Below are positions 17,830 through 27,133 of a DNA stretch of 64,000 bases, in pieces. The stretch is from contig NZ_CP061947.1 in the NCBI RefSeq assembly GCF_014838715.1, positions 5,942,001 to 6,006,000 on the forward strand, written 5' to 3'. Every line of letters begins with the position of its first letter. The stretch's first letter is position 1. This stretch comes from Algoriphagus sp. Y33. Lineage in GTDB: Bacteria > Bacteroidota > Bacteroidia > Cytophagales > Cyclobacteriaceae. Below the pieces are notes generated by a model. It was not told the DNA's origin. It made no database searches and saw only the letters and a list, made by a program, of their open reading frames with translations. The translations under genes were made by a program, and so were the position numbers.

Positions 17830-18243
17830 TTAGGACTGAAACCATTTGATCAGCCGGCAGGTATTTGTGCCTTTGCTGGATTCGAACTCGATTTCGTCCA
17901 TTATCTTCTTGACCAAAATTATGCCTAATCCCCCTTTTCTCTTTTCCCCTTTTACTTTATTTAGGTCTGGAACCTCATAATCAAGCATGTTAAATGCCTG
18001 TCCTTGATCTGTTATTTCAAAAATCAATTTGCCGGGATTTCGTTTGATTTTGAGCTGGATGTAATCCAGTGCATTGCACTTGTGGGAGTGGATGATCAGA
18101 TTGGCACATACCTCTTCTACCGCCAGTGTGACCTGGTGGCGGTCGATGTCAGACATATGCAGTTCTCCCAAGGTCTTCTTCAAAAAGACCCGCAACTCTG
18201 AGAGTGCTGCTGTTTGACAGGATATTTTCATCTGATGTTTCAT
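17830..18243 (-). CDS. Anti-sigma regulatory factor (RsbW-type serine kinase)
   Basis: A 137-residue GHKL ATPase/kinase of the HATPase_c_2 group. The N box is seen in VTLAVEEVCANLIIHSH (about 41-57), the G1 box in FEITDQGQAF and the G2 region in KGGLGIILVKKIMDEIEF. Such proteins bind a sigma factor or other target and phosphorylate a STAS antagonist. The STAS gene lies one base upstream and a PP2C phosphatase gene before it, a complete partner-switching module. No sigma factor gene is adjacent, so the regulated target is unknown. Confidence 0.92.
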   Translation of the reverse strand: MKHQMKISCQTAALSELRVFLKKTLGELHMSDIDRHQVTLAVEEVCANLIIHSHKCNALDYIQLKIKRNPGKLIFEITDQGQAFNMLDYEVPDLNKVKGEKRKGGLGIILVKKIMDEIEFESSKGTNTCRLIKWFQS

Positions 18244-18244
18244 T

Positions 18245-18577
18245 TCAGGTAAGCAGTGCTGATTTTTTGTCAGGATAAATGCGGATTAACTGGTCTAAGC
18301 CCAAAATTTTGAATACTTCAAACACGCGGTCGGAAAGTGAATATATTTTCAGGTCGATTTCTTTTTCCTGAAAATCTTCCAGATAGGACATGAATACGCC
18401 CAATCCCGCGGAAGAAATATATTCCAGTCCCGCCCCATCTACCAAGATAGACCTACTGCCACCGGAGACCATTTTTGTGATCGCCTCGTCCAGTATTACA
18501 GAGTTGCTGGCATCCACTTCGCCTTTGAGCAGCAAAATGTCATGTCCGTTTTCTTGTTGGGTTTCTATCGTTAGCAT
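18245..18577 (-). CDS. STAS domain anti-anti-sigma factor
   Basis: A 110-residue single STAS domain. The phosphorylatable serine lies in the conserved EYISSAGLGVFM motif (near residue 56). The opening LKGEVDASNSVILDEAI is typical of SpoIIAA/RsbV proteins. In the family, the unphosphorylated form releases the target from the kinase, and the PP2C phosphatase encoded just upstream reverses phosphorylation. Gaps of 1 and 3 bases to its neighbours indicate tight co-expression. Confidence 0.94.
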   Translation of the reverse strand: MLTIETQQENGHDILLLKGEVDASNSVILDEAITKMVSGGSRSILVDGAGLEYISSAGLGVFMSYLEDFQEKEIDLKIYSLSDRVFEVFKILGLDQLIRIYPDKKSALLT

Positions 18578-18580
18578 TTT

Positions 18581-20659
18581 TCAGCAATCATTATTTTGTT
18601 CGGTAAATTTCACCACCATAATGGAATAATCGTCGTCAATCAACCCATCGCCACCAACAAAGGCATGCAAGGAATCTATCATTTGTGTCTGAATTTCCAG
18701 CGGATTTAGTTCGTGATAAACTTCTAATAAAGTTCTGATGCGGTCATAACCGAATTGATGGGATTTTTCGTTTTTTGCTTCTACTATACCATCGGTAAAT
18801 AGCACCAGCACATCACCTGACTGATAGGTAAATGTCTTTTCCACAACGTGTTTTTCATACTGCATGTTTCTTAAAATACCCAAACCCAGCCCATCTATCT
18901 CCAAATAGGCAGATTTGTTCTGTTTTTTCTGATGAAAAAGAGTCGGAACATGTCCGGCACGTGAATGGCAGATGGTTTGTTTTGCAGTGTTGATGATGAA
19001 AATCGAAGCGGTGATGAAATGGTTTCTTTCCAGGCATCTACTCAATGCTGCATTGGCCTTGATCATAAAATCTGAAGGGCTGAGATTCAGTTGAATGAGG
19101 CTTTGGAAAATTCCTTTCATCTGAGACATATGAAAAGCCGCAGAAGTTCCTTTTCCTGACACATCTCCAATAATCAATACATAGCGATCCTCGTCCAGCT
19201 TAAACGTGTCGTAATAATCACCTCCCACTTCATCAGCAGCATGGGAGTAGGCACAAATGTCAAAGAACTGATTATGATCCAATTTGGTGGGAAGCAGCGC
19301 TTTTTGTACTCGTTGAGCTATTTTTAATTCCTCTTGATAGCGCTCGTTGAGTATAGCCTGATTGAGCAATCGATGATTTTCTACCGCAATACAGGCTTGT
19401 CTGCCAAATGTGCTGATGATGTTCAACATTTCTTTATTGAAACCATCACGGACCTCTTTGCACAGTACTATTTTTCCAATCACAGATTTGTTGATTACCA
19501 AAGGAACCAACAGTACCGATTCAAACTTCGGATGGGTTAGCCTGAGACTGATTGGACTTAGGTTGTCAGGGCGCTTTTCGGCAGCCCATTCTTGGACAGT
19601 CTTCTGTTGTTGGATTAGATCCGAAATTTCTTCTCTGGTTTTTCTGTCGATAAAGCGTTCTTGGAAAATACCGCCGGGAAACTCTTCGCTGGTCATCGCC
19701 AGCCAGGCGGCATCCGCATACGCTGCACTCATGCAGGAATCCATCAGAATGTCCAGTACTTGTTCCTCGTTTTCTTCCGGCTGAATGGATTGACTCAGGC
19801 GCTGGAAGTTGATCGCCTCTGTCAGCTTTTGTTCAAAGACCGAAGAAGTGGGAAGATTAAAGAGGGTTACAAGGAAACTGAGGACAGCATAAATCAACAC
19901 AAACCAAAACAATGAGATCAGGAATAAATTCCACGTCAAATTCACGGGATAGACCCTTTCGCTTTCATGGGAGAAAGTGTACCATAACAAATAACCGATA
20001 GATGCTATAATTACGGCTAGAAAAAGCAGGGATTTCCACTTCTCCTTGAAGGTCAAATAAGGAATCCATTTCAAATTGGTGGAGAGTATTACTGCCAATA
20101 TTCCCAGAAGAACCAGCCCAAAGAAGAAAGGGTATTCGTTTGCCCCCCTATCAAAAAACACGAGAAACATCGCAATCAACATGGCTATTTCGTAAGCCTG
20201 CCATTGTTTGACTACACGCTTGGTTTTTTGATAAAGGATAAGGTGCTGCCAAAGAAGAGACGTGGAGATCAAAAATATCGTCAACAACCCGAAACGAACG
20301 TGATAAAAGAAGGTTTGAAGAAAGGGCTCTGTGGAAAGCTTGCTTTCTCCCAGCGAACTATAAAACAATTCAATGATAATATAAACAGCCACTGCAAAAA
20401 TCCCGGTGGATGCCCCTCTCCATATGAGATTCAGGAAATCACTTTGAGAGCTTTTTACGATTGAGTATTTATAAAAACCATAGACGGTTATGTAGAAAAG
20501 TGTTTGCAGAATCCAGGTGAACTCTACAGCAATTCCCGAATCCAATTGATTGAGAACTCCAAAAAGTCTGACCAAATTCACAAACAGCAAAGCAAGCCAT
20601 ACCAGGATGGCGAGCAACAAGCTTAGCTTTCCGATATGGATTGGTGGTAGTTTGATCAT
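18581..20659 (-). CDS. Membrane-bound GAF-PP2C (SpoIIE/RsbU-type) phosphatase
   Basis: A 692-residue sensor phosphatase. About eight hydrophobic helices fill residues 10-275. A GAF-like domain (about 285-430) and a short coiled linker (NERYQEELKIAQRVQKALLP) follow. The PP2C SpoIIE domain (about 460-690) has the metal-binding acidic motifs DEVGGDYYDTF, IGDVSGKGTSAA and LFTDGIVEAKN. It should dephosphorylate the STAS protein encoded next, turning membrane or cytosolic signals into release of the kinase's partner. First gene of the three-gene operon. Confidence 0.93.
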   Translation of the reverse strand: MIKLPPIHIGKLSLLLAILVWLALLFVNLVRLFGVLNQLDSGIAVEFTWILQTLFYITVYGFYKYSIVKSSQSDFLNLIWRGASTGIFAVAVYIIIELFYSSLGESKLSTEPFLQTFFYHVRFGLLTIFLISTSLLWQHLILYQKTKRVVKQWQAYEIAMLIAMFLVFFDRGANEYPFFFGLVLLGILAVILSTNLKWIPYLTFKEKWKSLLFLAVIIASIGYLLWYTFSHESERVYPVNLTWNLFLISLFWFVLIYAVLSFLVTLFNLPTSSVFEQKLTEAINFQRLSQSIQPEENEEQVLDILMDSCMSAAYADAAWLAMTSEEFPGGIFQERFIDRKTREEISDLIQQQKTVQEWAAEKRPDNLSPISLRLTHPKFESVLLVPLVINKSVIGKIVLCKEVRDGFNKEMLNIISTFGRQACIAVENHRLLNQAILNERYQEELKIAQRVQKALLPTKLDHNQFFDICAYSHAADEVGGDYYDTFKLDEDRYVLIIGDVSGKGTSAAFHMSQMKGIFQSLIQLNLSPSDFMIKANAALSRCLERNHFITASIFIINTAKQTICHSRAGHVPTLFHQKKQNKSAYLEIDGLGLGILRNMQYEKHVVEKTFTYQSGDVLVLFTDGIVEAKNEKSHQFGYDRIRTLLEVYHELNPLEIQTQMIDSLHAFVGGDGLIDDDYSIMVVKFTEQNNDC

Positions 20660-20776
20660 GAATGTGCTTCCACAATAATACTCATTCAGATTGGAAAATT
20701 TTGAAAGAGGGTGACTTACTCAGTATGGGGAGGTGTTAAAAAGTCTAAATTCATAAGACAGCAAAGAATCCCTAAA

Positions 20777-21088
20777 CTACATACAGACCAAATCCTCGAT
20801 CACTCCAGCTCCGTACCTCTCGTCGATCAGTACAAGTACTTTGCTTTTATTCATTAATAATTCCTTTTTAACCGGTCCTGAGCTTAATTTCACGAAGAGT
20901 TTTTTGTCCCGGATAAATACAGAGGTGGTTCGGTCTGCAATGGTTTTTCCCACTAGATCTGGCCAATCGTGAACCAAAGACTTTTCTCTGAATTTACCTT
21001 CCAAACGATAGGCTTTTAGCAGATCATTGAAAGCTGACTCCAACGGTGCCACTTCCTTCTTTCTACTGAAATATCCATCCTTACTCAT
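20777..21088 (-). CDS. DUF721 (DciA-like) protein
   Basis: A 103-residue basic protein with the DUF721 core: HDWPDLVGKTIADRT, FIRDKKLFVKLSSGPVKKEL and the closing LNERYG-type segment IDERYGAGVIEDL. In other bacteria DciA proteins load or assist the replicative helicase. The short Bacteroidota form has only this KH-like domain. It lies 18 bases after hemW in the same direction. The role in helicase loading is inferred from the family. Confidence 0.82.
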   Translation of the reverse strand: MSKDGYFSRKKEVAPLESAFNDLLKAYRLEGKFREKSLVHDWPDLVGKTIADRTTSVFIRDKKLFVKLSSGPVKKELLMNKSKVLVLIDERYGAGVIEDLVCM

Positions 21089-21106
21089 AGGTCTACTGGT
21101 CTTGTC

Positions 21107-22228
21107 TTAAAAGAAAAGTGCCGCTGCAATGCTATCCGCAAGGAGTTTTCCACTTTTGCTCAAAGATAGGTTTTTATCCTTCCAAATCAGCCAACCCTCA
21201 CGATCCATCTGATCCAAGATGGATTTTTTGGAAGCTAAGAGGTCTTTACTGAAATCTTTGTGGATAACTCCAAGATCTATTCCCCACAGAGTCCGCAAGC
21301 CAGTAAGTATATATTCGTTTAATCGCTCCTCATCAGAAAGGTTATCCACAGCGAATGGAATTGTCCCGTCTTCCAGGTTTTTCAGGTATAGTGAATTGTT
21401 TGAAGGATTTGCCCCTCTGTTTTTCCCGTCAAAAGAATGAGCACTGGGCCCCACGCCTAAATAAGGTACGCCTTTCCAGTAGTTTGTGTTGTGCAGGGCA
21501 AATTGACCGTGCTTGCCAAAGTTGGATACTTCGTATTGTATGTAGCCGGCTTTGTCACTTAGTTCTTGGAGTATTTCAAATTGCTCTGCCACAAAATCCT
21601 CTTCAGCTGGCTGGAATTTTCCTTTTTCAGTCCAGCTGCCAAGTGCAGTTTTGGGTTCTACAGTGAGAGCATAGCTGGAAATATGTCCCGGATTCTGAGC
21701 AATTGCTTCGGATAAATCACGCTTCCACAGTTCGTGGGTTGGCTGTGGATAACCATAAATCAGATCCAGACTGAATTTTTCAAATCCAACTTTTCTTGCC
21801 TTTTCTATCGCAGATTTAGACTCTTTTGAGCTATGGGCTCGATTGTAGAATTTTAAAACATCCTCGTCGAAACTTTGAATGCCCAGGCTTAGCCGGTCTA
21901 TGCCCAGACTTTTCCAAGAAAGCAACTTATCCACATCCAAATCGTCCGGGTTTGCTTCAAGAGTCACCTCCCGCCAATCTGAGTTGTAGGTGATTGAAAT
22001 TTGGTTTAGGATTTTTTCAATCAGTTGCGGTTGTAGAAGAGAGGGGGTCCCCCCGCCGAAGTAGATGGTTTCTACAGAGGTCTTTTGAAGGTAATCTGCT
22101 CTTAATTTCAATTCACGGCAAATCATTTCGGCCATCTGATCCATGCGTTCCAGATTGGTGCTGAAGTGAAAGTCGCAATAGTGGCAAGCCTGCCTACAAA
22201 AAGGAACGTGTATGTATATGCCCGACAA
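21107..22228 (-). CDS. hemW: Radical SAM heme chaperone HemW
   Basis: A 373-residue radical SAM protein with the 4Fe-4S motif CRQACHYCDF (C11, C15, C18 from the chosen start), the SAM-binding GGGTPSLL and a HemN C-terminal domain. HemW-type proteins bind heme for delivery and are not coproporphyrinogen oxidases. An ATG at 22300 would overlap the divergent Omp85 gene. The TTG at 22228 (LSGIYIHVPF) is preferred because homologues begin at this point and a -7 element, TATATTTG, lies between the two candidate starts (22248-22255). Confidence 0.92.
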   Translation of the reverse strand: MSGIYIHVPFCRQACHYCDFHFSTNLERMDQMAEMICRELKLRADYLQKTSVETIYFGGGTPSLLQPQLIEKILNQISITYNSDWREVTLEANPDDLDVDKLLSWKSLGIDRLSLGIQSFDEDVLKFYNRAHSSKESKSAIEKARKVGFEKFSLDLIYGYPQPTHELWKRDLSEAIAQNPGHISSYALTVEPKTALGSWTEKGKFQPAEEDFVAEQFEILQELSDKAGYIQYEVSNFGKHGQFALHNTNYWKGVPYLGVGPSAHSFDGKNRGANPSNNSLYLKNLEDGTIPFAVDNLSDEERLNEYILTGLRTLWGIDLGVIHKDFSKDLLASKKSILDQMDREGWLIWKDKNLSLSKSGKLLADSIAAALFF

Positions 22229-22247
22229 AGTGAATTGTATTATTTTG

Positions 22248-22255
22248 CAAATATA
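22248..22255 (-). promoter_or_regulatory. -7 element that decides the hemW start
   Basis: TATATTTG on the minus strand exactly matches TAnnTTTG. It lies downstream of the ATG at 22300 and 20 bases upstream of the TTG at 22228. A transcript from it could only use the TTG start. No good TTG -33 partner was found. Confidence 0.45.
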
Positions 22256-22274
22256 ACCAATCCGATCCAGTCCT

Positions 22275-23978
22275 TTGAAAACCTTCTTTCTGGCATGCAT
22301 GCTTTTATTATTTGCCGGAGGAGAAATGTGTAAAGCTCAAAATGCGTATTGGGTACGATGGTCAAGCGAGGATCCGCAACATTATGCGGATTGGGAGGCT
22401 TTTACTTCTAGGGCAGCTGGAGATACCTACCTCGATTCTATTCAAAATGTCTTTCAAAATAAAGGTTATCTTAGTCTTTATTTAAAGGAGAAAGTTTCAG
22501 TCTCTGATTCTTTACAGGTGCAAATCATTCTCGGAGAGAAATATTTCTGGGAATCAGTTGCTCAGGGAAATGTTCCTGAGGAATTATATGGGGATATTGA
22601 TACGCTAACCCGTGAGTATGCTTCTGCCTTCAGGTGGATGCAGGATGTAGTCAGAGAAGCAGAGAATATCGGCTATCCTTTTGCCCGGATAAAACTTGAT
22701 AGCATGCAGAGAAATGGGAATGCGCTTTCTGCTGTTTTTGCATACGATGCCGGACCGCTCATACTTTGGGATAGCTTGGAAGTAGTAGGAAGCGCCAAAA
22801 CAAGGGGAGGATATATACAGAATATAACCGGAATTAGACCCGGTCAGCCTTTTTCCCAAAAGCAATTGGATGAGGCAAATCAAGTGCTTAGCCGTTCTCC
22901 TTATTTTGTACTTACCCGTCCGGCCGAAGTTAATTTCCAGATCAAAAAAGCCCGGCCCATATTTACTTTGCGTGATAGAAATACCAATGTGCTGGATGGG
23001 ATAATTGGATTGCTGCCCAATGCAAATAAACCGGGTAAAATGCTTATTACAGGACTGTTGGATTTGGAACTGTACCATTTGGGAGGTAAGGGGAGAGATG
23101 TGACGTTGCATTGGCAGCGTCTGAACGTAAAGACACAGTCGCTGGACATATCGGCTAAGGAATCGTTTTTGTTCAATTCTCCACTGGATGTCCGGTTGGG
23201 GTTTAATTTGCTGAAGCAAGATTCTGCTTTTTTGAACAGGTACTTAAGTTTGGATTTTGGCTATCATCTGAGCACAAAAAGCTACCTGCGTTTTTTCACC
23301 GGAAGACAATCCAGTGCTGTCCTCAATACGGAGGTTTTTCGTGATGTGGACGAGCTTCCTGATATAGCAGATTTTCGATGGAATCAGTATGGGGTAGGTT
23401 GGATTTGGGATAAACTGGATTCTCCCTATTTTCCAAGACGGGGTTTTTTGCTCAGCGGTGAATTTGCTTTGGGAAATAAGAAGATTCTGGAAAACACTGG
23501 ATTTCCAAGGAAGGTGTATGCGGAGTTGGAATTGAACAGTCCACAGTATCTGGGAAAGGGTGAAGTAGAGAAGCATGTTTTCATCAAAAAAAACTGGGGA
23601 GTATGGATGAAGGCAAGCGGGGGATTCACCCAAAATCAAAATTTGCTCTTGAATGATTTATTTAGATTGGGAGGATTGAAGAGTATTAGAGGCTTCAATG
23701 AAAACTTCTTTTTTGCACGATCTTATGGCTACATGAATATGGAGCAGCGGCTTTTTTTTGGGGAAAACTCATTTCTTATGGTTTTTGCTGACTTTGGGAT
23801 TCTGGAAAACCCGTACTTTGCGCCTGCGCCGGACAAACCTATCTCTTTTGGTGCCGGTATCAATCTTGATACCGGCACCGGTGTCTTTCGATTTATTTAC
23901 GGAGTCGGAAAATCTAATTTGCAACCTTTACAATTCTCCTATTCTAGGATACATTTTGGCTATTTAGCCAGATTTTGA
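22275..23978 (+). CDS. BamA/TamA-like (Omp85 superfamily) outer-membrane protein
   Basis: A 567-residue exported protein with a signal peptide of about 22 residues (ending CKAQ). The N-terminal region (about 50-235) contains POTRA-like folds (VVGSAKTRGGYIQNITGIRPGQPFSQ pattern). The C-terminal half is a Bac_surface_Ag-type beta barrel with SYGYMNMEQRLFFGEN, LGGLKSIRGFNENFFF (the conserved L6 RGF motif near 478-480) and a final strand ending in aromatic ARF. It is shorter than BamA, so probably a TamA- or two-partner-like insertase or transporter. Divergent from hemW; a DUF4271 gene follows two bases downstream. Confidence 0.88.
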   Translation: MKTFFLACMLLLFAGGEMCKAQNAYWVRWSSEDPQHYADWEAFTSRAAGDTYLDSIQNVFQNKGYLSLYLKEKVSVSDSLQVQIILGEKYFWESVAQGNVPEELYGDIDTLTREYASAFRWMQDVVREAENIGYPFARIKLDSMQRNGNALSAVFAYDAGPLILWDSLEVVGSAKTRGGYIQNITGIRPGQPFSQKQLDEANQVLSRSPYFVLTRPAEVNFQIKKARPIFTLRDRNTNVLDGIIGLLPNANKPGKMLITGLLDLELYHLGGKGRDVTLHWQRLNVKTQSLDISAKESFLFNSPLDVRLGFNLLKQDSAFLNRYLSLDFGYHLSTKSYLRFFTGRQSSAVLNTEVFRDVDELPDIADFRWNQYGVGWIWDKLDSPYFPRRGFLLSGEFALGNKKILENTGFPRKVYAELELNSPQYLGKGEVEKHVFIKKNWGVWMKASGGFTQNQNLLLNDLFRLGGLKSIRGFNENFFFARSYGYMNMEQRLFFGENSFLMVFADFGILENPYFAPAPDKPISFGAGINLDTGTGVFRFIYGVGKSNLQPLQFSYSRIHFGYLARF

Positions 23979-23980
23979 GT

Positions 23981-25102
23981 ATGAAAAAATTGATCAACAA
24001 GTCAATAATTATCCTGTCATTATTTGTACTGACCGGGCACTATGCGTTTTCACAGGTTTTGGAAGATTACAATACAAAATGGGAAGAAGGAGAGCGTGAG
24101 ACTTGGTTTAGTTCTAACGATAGATTGATGGTGGATCTGGATTTGGAGACTTTTCCATTGGCCCATTTTTCTTTTGAGTTTCCGGATCATTCCGTGGTTT
24201 TTGTGGGAGAGAAACTTTGGTTTTTCACGGATCAGGATACTGCATTCACAGCCCAGGTGAGAGAGTTCAGAGAAGAATTTTCGGCGGATAAGGTAAATCT
24301 TACAGTTTTCAAAAACGGAATTTCTTCAGAGCAGGCAAGTGTAAAGAAAATCTTAAAATTCCAGGATACTAATTCCGGCGCAGGAGATAGGGTGTTTTTC
24401 TCTAAAAGCAGGAATTTTGACAGGCAGAACATCCGTGATTTTTTTGGTGTTGGACTGCTGATTTCGTTATTGTTGATAACACTTTACAAATTGGCTTATC
24501 CTTTTATTTTTGAGATAATGATCAAACCCATTTCATTGTTGAATGCGGAAGATTTTTCTGAGAGTGGGAGCTTGCAGAAGTTCTTTTCCATAGATATTTT
24601 GTTTTACGTGTTTTTAGTGAATATGCTGTTGTCTTTGGCGATGGTGACCGGGCTTGTTGTGTTCCGTCAAGAATGGTTCGAGGCAAGACTAGAACTGAGC
24701 TTTGCTGTACTGATTTCGCTATGGATAGGGGGAGCTTTTCTTCTTTTATTACTTACTATTCTCAAATTTACAGCTATAAAAGCATTGTCATTTTTGTTTG
24801 ATTTGGGGAAATTGGAATTTCCTCATTTCTTTTATTTGCTTCGTTTGGTGGCTATTACAACTATTGGATTGATAGTGGTCAGTGCTTTTTTTTTATTAAA
24901 TCAATTTTCAGCTATCAAGACAGCTCTAGAGCTTTCGTTCACGGGCTTTTTCTGGATGTATATTTCAGGTATCCTTGGGTTGTTCCTAATTATGGTGAAT
25001 AAACTTGGCTTTAAGAAATATCATTTATTTACTTACCTTTGCATCGCAGAATTAGTGCCCTTTTTAATCTTGGCCAAATTGGTGATTGATTTGGGCCATT
25101 AA
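23981..25102 (+). CDS. DUF4271 integral membrane protein
   Basis: A 373-residue protein. It has an N-terminal signal (about 1-25, ending AFSQ), an exposed region to about 145, then six or seven membrane helices (155-370). The DUF4271 family is restricted to Bacteroidota and commonly sits next to hemD and PorP genes, as here. The start is taken as the ATG two bases past the Omp85 stop; a TTG six bases earlier is also possible. Function unknown; coupling to the envelope gene upstream is likely. Confidence 0.82.
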   Translation: MKKLINKSIIILSLFVLTGHYAFSQVLEDYNTKWEEGERETWFSSNDRLMVDLDLETFPLAHFSFEFPDHSVVFVGEKLWFFTDQDTAFTAQVREFREEFSADKVNLTVFKNGISSEQASVKKILKFQDTNSGAGDRVFFSKSRNFDRQNIRDFFGVGLLISLLLITLYKLAYPFIFEIMIKPISLLNAEDFSESGSLQKFFSIDILFYVFLVNMLLSLAMVTGLVVFRQEWFEARLELSFAVLISLWIGGAFLLLLLTILKFTAIKALSFLFDLGKLEFPHFFYLLRLVAITTIGLIVVSAFFLLNQFSAIKTALELSFTGFFWMYISGILGLFLIMVNKLGFKKYHLFTYLCIAELVPFLILAKLVIDLGH

Positions 25103-25134
25103 TTCCGGAAATCATCAAAAGGAATAATAGAAGC

Positions 25135-25908
25135 ATGAGCGCAGTTACCAAAGACAGGTTTAGACCAGTAAAAAGTATTCTAGTATCTCAACCAGCCCCG
25201 GCGGGTGCAAATTCTCCCTATGTACAGCTGGCAGAGAAATATAACCTGAAGATTGACTTTCGTCAGTTTATTAAGGTTGAGCCTGTGGTTCCCAAGGAAT
25301 TCCGTAAGCAGAAGATTGATATTCTGAAGCATACAGCGGTGATATTCACAAGCCGAAATGCGATAGATCATTTCTTTGCTATCTGTAAGGACTTCAAAAT
25401 CGAGATGCCTGCGGACATGAAATATTTCTGTATTTCTGACCAAACGGCACATTATCTCCAAAAATATATAGTAATCCGTAAGCGGAAATTATTCGTAGGT
25501 CAGAAGACGGCGCAGGACTTATTCGATTATTTCAAAAAGCATAAATCGGAGAAGTATTTATTTCCTTGTTCGGACATTCGGAAAGATGATATCCCGGAAT
25601 ACATGGAGAAGAATGGGATTGCATTTACAGAAGCTATTATTTACCATACATTGGAAGCAGATTTATCTGATTTGGCTGATGTGAAATATGATATTTTAGC
25701 TTTTTTCAGTCCATCCGGAATAAAATCCCTTAAGATCAATTTTCCTGATTTTGAACAGGGCAATACGAGGATTGCTGCTTTTGGACCGACCACAGCACAA
25801 GCGGTTAGAGATGTGGATTTGATTTTGGATATTGAAGCTCCTATGCCAAATGCCCCAAGTATGACGGGCGCATTGGAACTTTACATTAAAAAGGTGAATA
25901 ATTTGTAA
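25135..25908 (+). CDS. hemD: Uroporphyrinogen-III synthase
   Basis: A 257-residue protein of the HemD family, which cyclises hydroxymethylbilane to uroporphyrinogen III in heme synthesis. The two alpha/beta lobes are seen, with VIFTSRNAIDHFF (about 70-82), KYFCISDQTAHYL, the CSDIRKDDIPEYM segment and LAFFSPSGIKSL with AAFGPTTAQAV near the end. Sequence conservation in this family is always low, but the order and length fit. Other heme genes in the window (hemW, hemH) are unlinked. Confidence 0.9.
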   Translation: MSAVTKDRFRPVKSILVSQPAPAGANSPYVQLAEKYNLKIDFRQFIKVEPVVPKEFRKQKIDILKHTAVIFTSRNAIDHFFAICKDFKIEMPADMKYFCISDQTAHYLQKYIVIRKRKLFVGQKTAQDLFDYFKKHKSEKYLFPCSDIRKDDIPEYMEKNGIAFTEAIIYHTLEADLSDLADVKYDILAFFSPSGIKSLKINFPDFEQGNTRIAAFGPTTAQAVRDVDLILDIEAPMPNAPSMTGALELYIKKVNNL

Positions 25909-25985
25909 AACTATAGAATCTAAATCTGTGGTTTTTCAGTTTAAATTCCTACAATAGTTGTTACATTGGACTAAACCACTATACG

Positions 25986-26966
25986 ATGATTCAAGAAGGC
26001 CATTCGAAATACTTTTTGAGATATTTCACTCTCTTGTTACTCTTTTTTGAGATTTCTTCGGTGATGGCCCAGCAGGATCCTCAATTTACCCAATACATGT
26101 ATAATGGCATGTATTATAATCCCGCTTTTGCGGGTAAAGAAGGTGGGTTTAGGTTCTCGGCCCTTCACCGGTCACAGTGGTTGAATTATACTACAAATTC
26201 CGGACAGGGAGGAGCGCCTACTACACAATTGATTACAGCCCAAGGAAGAGTGGAGGGAAAGAATATCGGATACGGGCTTACGCTTGTCAATGATCAAATA
26301 GGCGCAACGGGGAATTTGGAAATCAATCTGCAGGGAGCCTATCACAAAAAACTCAACAGATCTACATTGAGCTTTGGTGCGTATATAGGGATGTATTCAA
26401 GTTCAATAGATTATGGAGAGCTTATAGTGGTGAATCCTGAACCAAATCTTCCGAATTCGGGGAACGAAAGCCAGATTAATTTCAACGTAGGAGCAGGACT
26501 TCTATTGGATACACGCGATTACTATATTGGTTTGAGCAGTAGGCATATCAATGAGCCGAACTTCGATTTTGGGGATGGTTCTTATGCAAATCAGTTGAAA
26601 AACCATTCGTACTTGTTGTTGGGATATAGATTTAGACCGGTAGGCCCGCTTGCTATTGAGCCTAGTCTACTTTTAAAAACAGTCTCTTTCAATAATTTTT
26701 CTTATGAAGTGAGCGTTATTGCTACGCACCAAAATAAGATTAGTGGGGGGATTGGATTTAGAGGTGAGGAATCGGTTTCTTTTATTCTTGGCTACAGTCT
26801 TTTAAGAGACAACTCGCTCAAATTGGGCTATGCATTTGACTTAGTCGTTGGTGGCTTGGAAGCCAAATCGCCCACAAGTCATGAGCTGATGCTTCGCTAT
26901 GCTTTGTCCGATGTAGGCAGAGAAGTGCAGCGTGTAATCCAAAGAACTCCTAGGTTCAGATTTTGA
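25986..26966 (+). CDS. PorP/SprF family type IX secretion outer-membrane protein
   Basis: A 326-residue beta-barrel protein with a signal peptide of about 28 residues and the family hallmark QDPQFTQYMYNGMYYNPAFAG immediately after cleavage (given here as a described motif, near residues 30-50). Repeated GxG strands and an aromatic C-terminus (RFRF) fit an outer-membrane barrel. PorP/SprF proteins act with T9SS cargo such as SprB and may anchor to the PorE/PorK periplasmic ring. It directly precedes gldK, so it likely belongs to the secretion unit. Confidence 0.92.
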   Translation: MIQEGHSKYFLRYFTLLLLFFEISSVMAQQDPQFTQYMYNGMYYNPAFAGKEGGFRFSALHRSQWLNYTTNSGQGGAPTTQLITAQGRVEGKNIGYGLTLVNDQIGATGNLEINLQGAYHKKLNRSTLSFGAYIGMYSSSIDYGELIVVNPEPNLPNSGNESQINFNVGAGLLLDTRDYYIGLSSRHINEPNFDFGDGSYANQLKNHSYLLLGYRFRPVGPLAIEPSLLLKTVSFNNFSYEVSVIATHQNKISGGIGFRGEESVSFILGYSLLRDNSLKLGYAFDLVVGGLEAKSPTSHELMLRYALSDVGREVQRVIQRTPRFRF

Positions 26967-27133
26967 AATTGTCTGAAATAGTGGATTTTGTATTGGATGA
27001 GTTTTAACTACAGATTATCATTGTCCCATATTTTGGCAGGTTATTTGCATTATTGTGCCAAATTCAGCTAAATTTCGAATCTTGAAGATACTTTACACAG
27101 CGTAATTATTTGATGCACGAAAAAACGTCATTT

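Noticed and set aside
22605..23219. 204-codon minus-strand frame within the Omp85 gene
   Set aside because: The sense strand shows signal peptide, POTRA-like and barrel features; the antisense frame has none.
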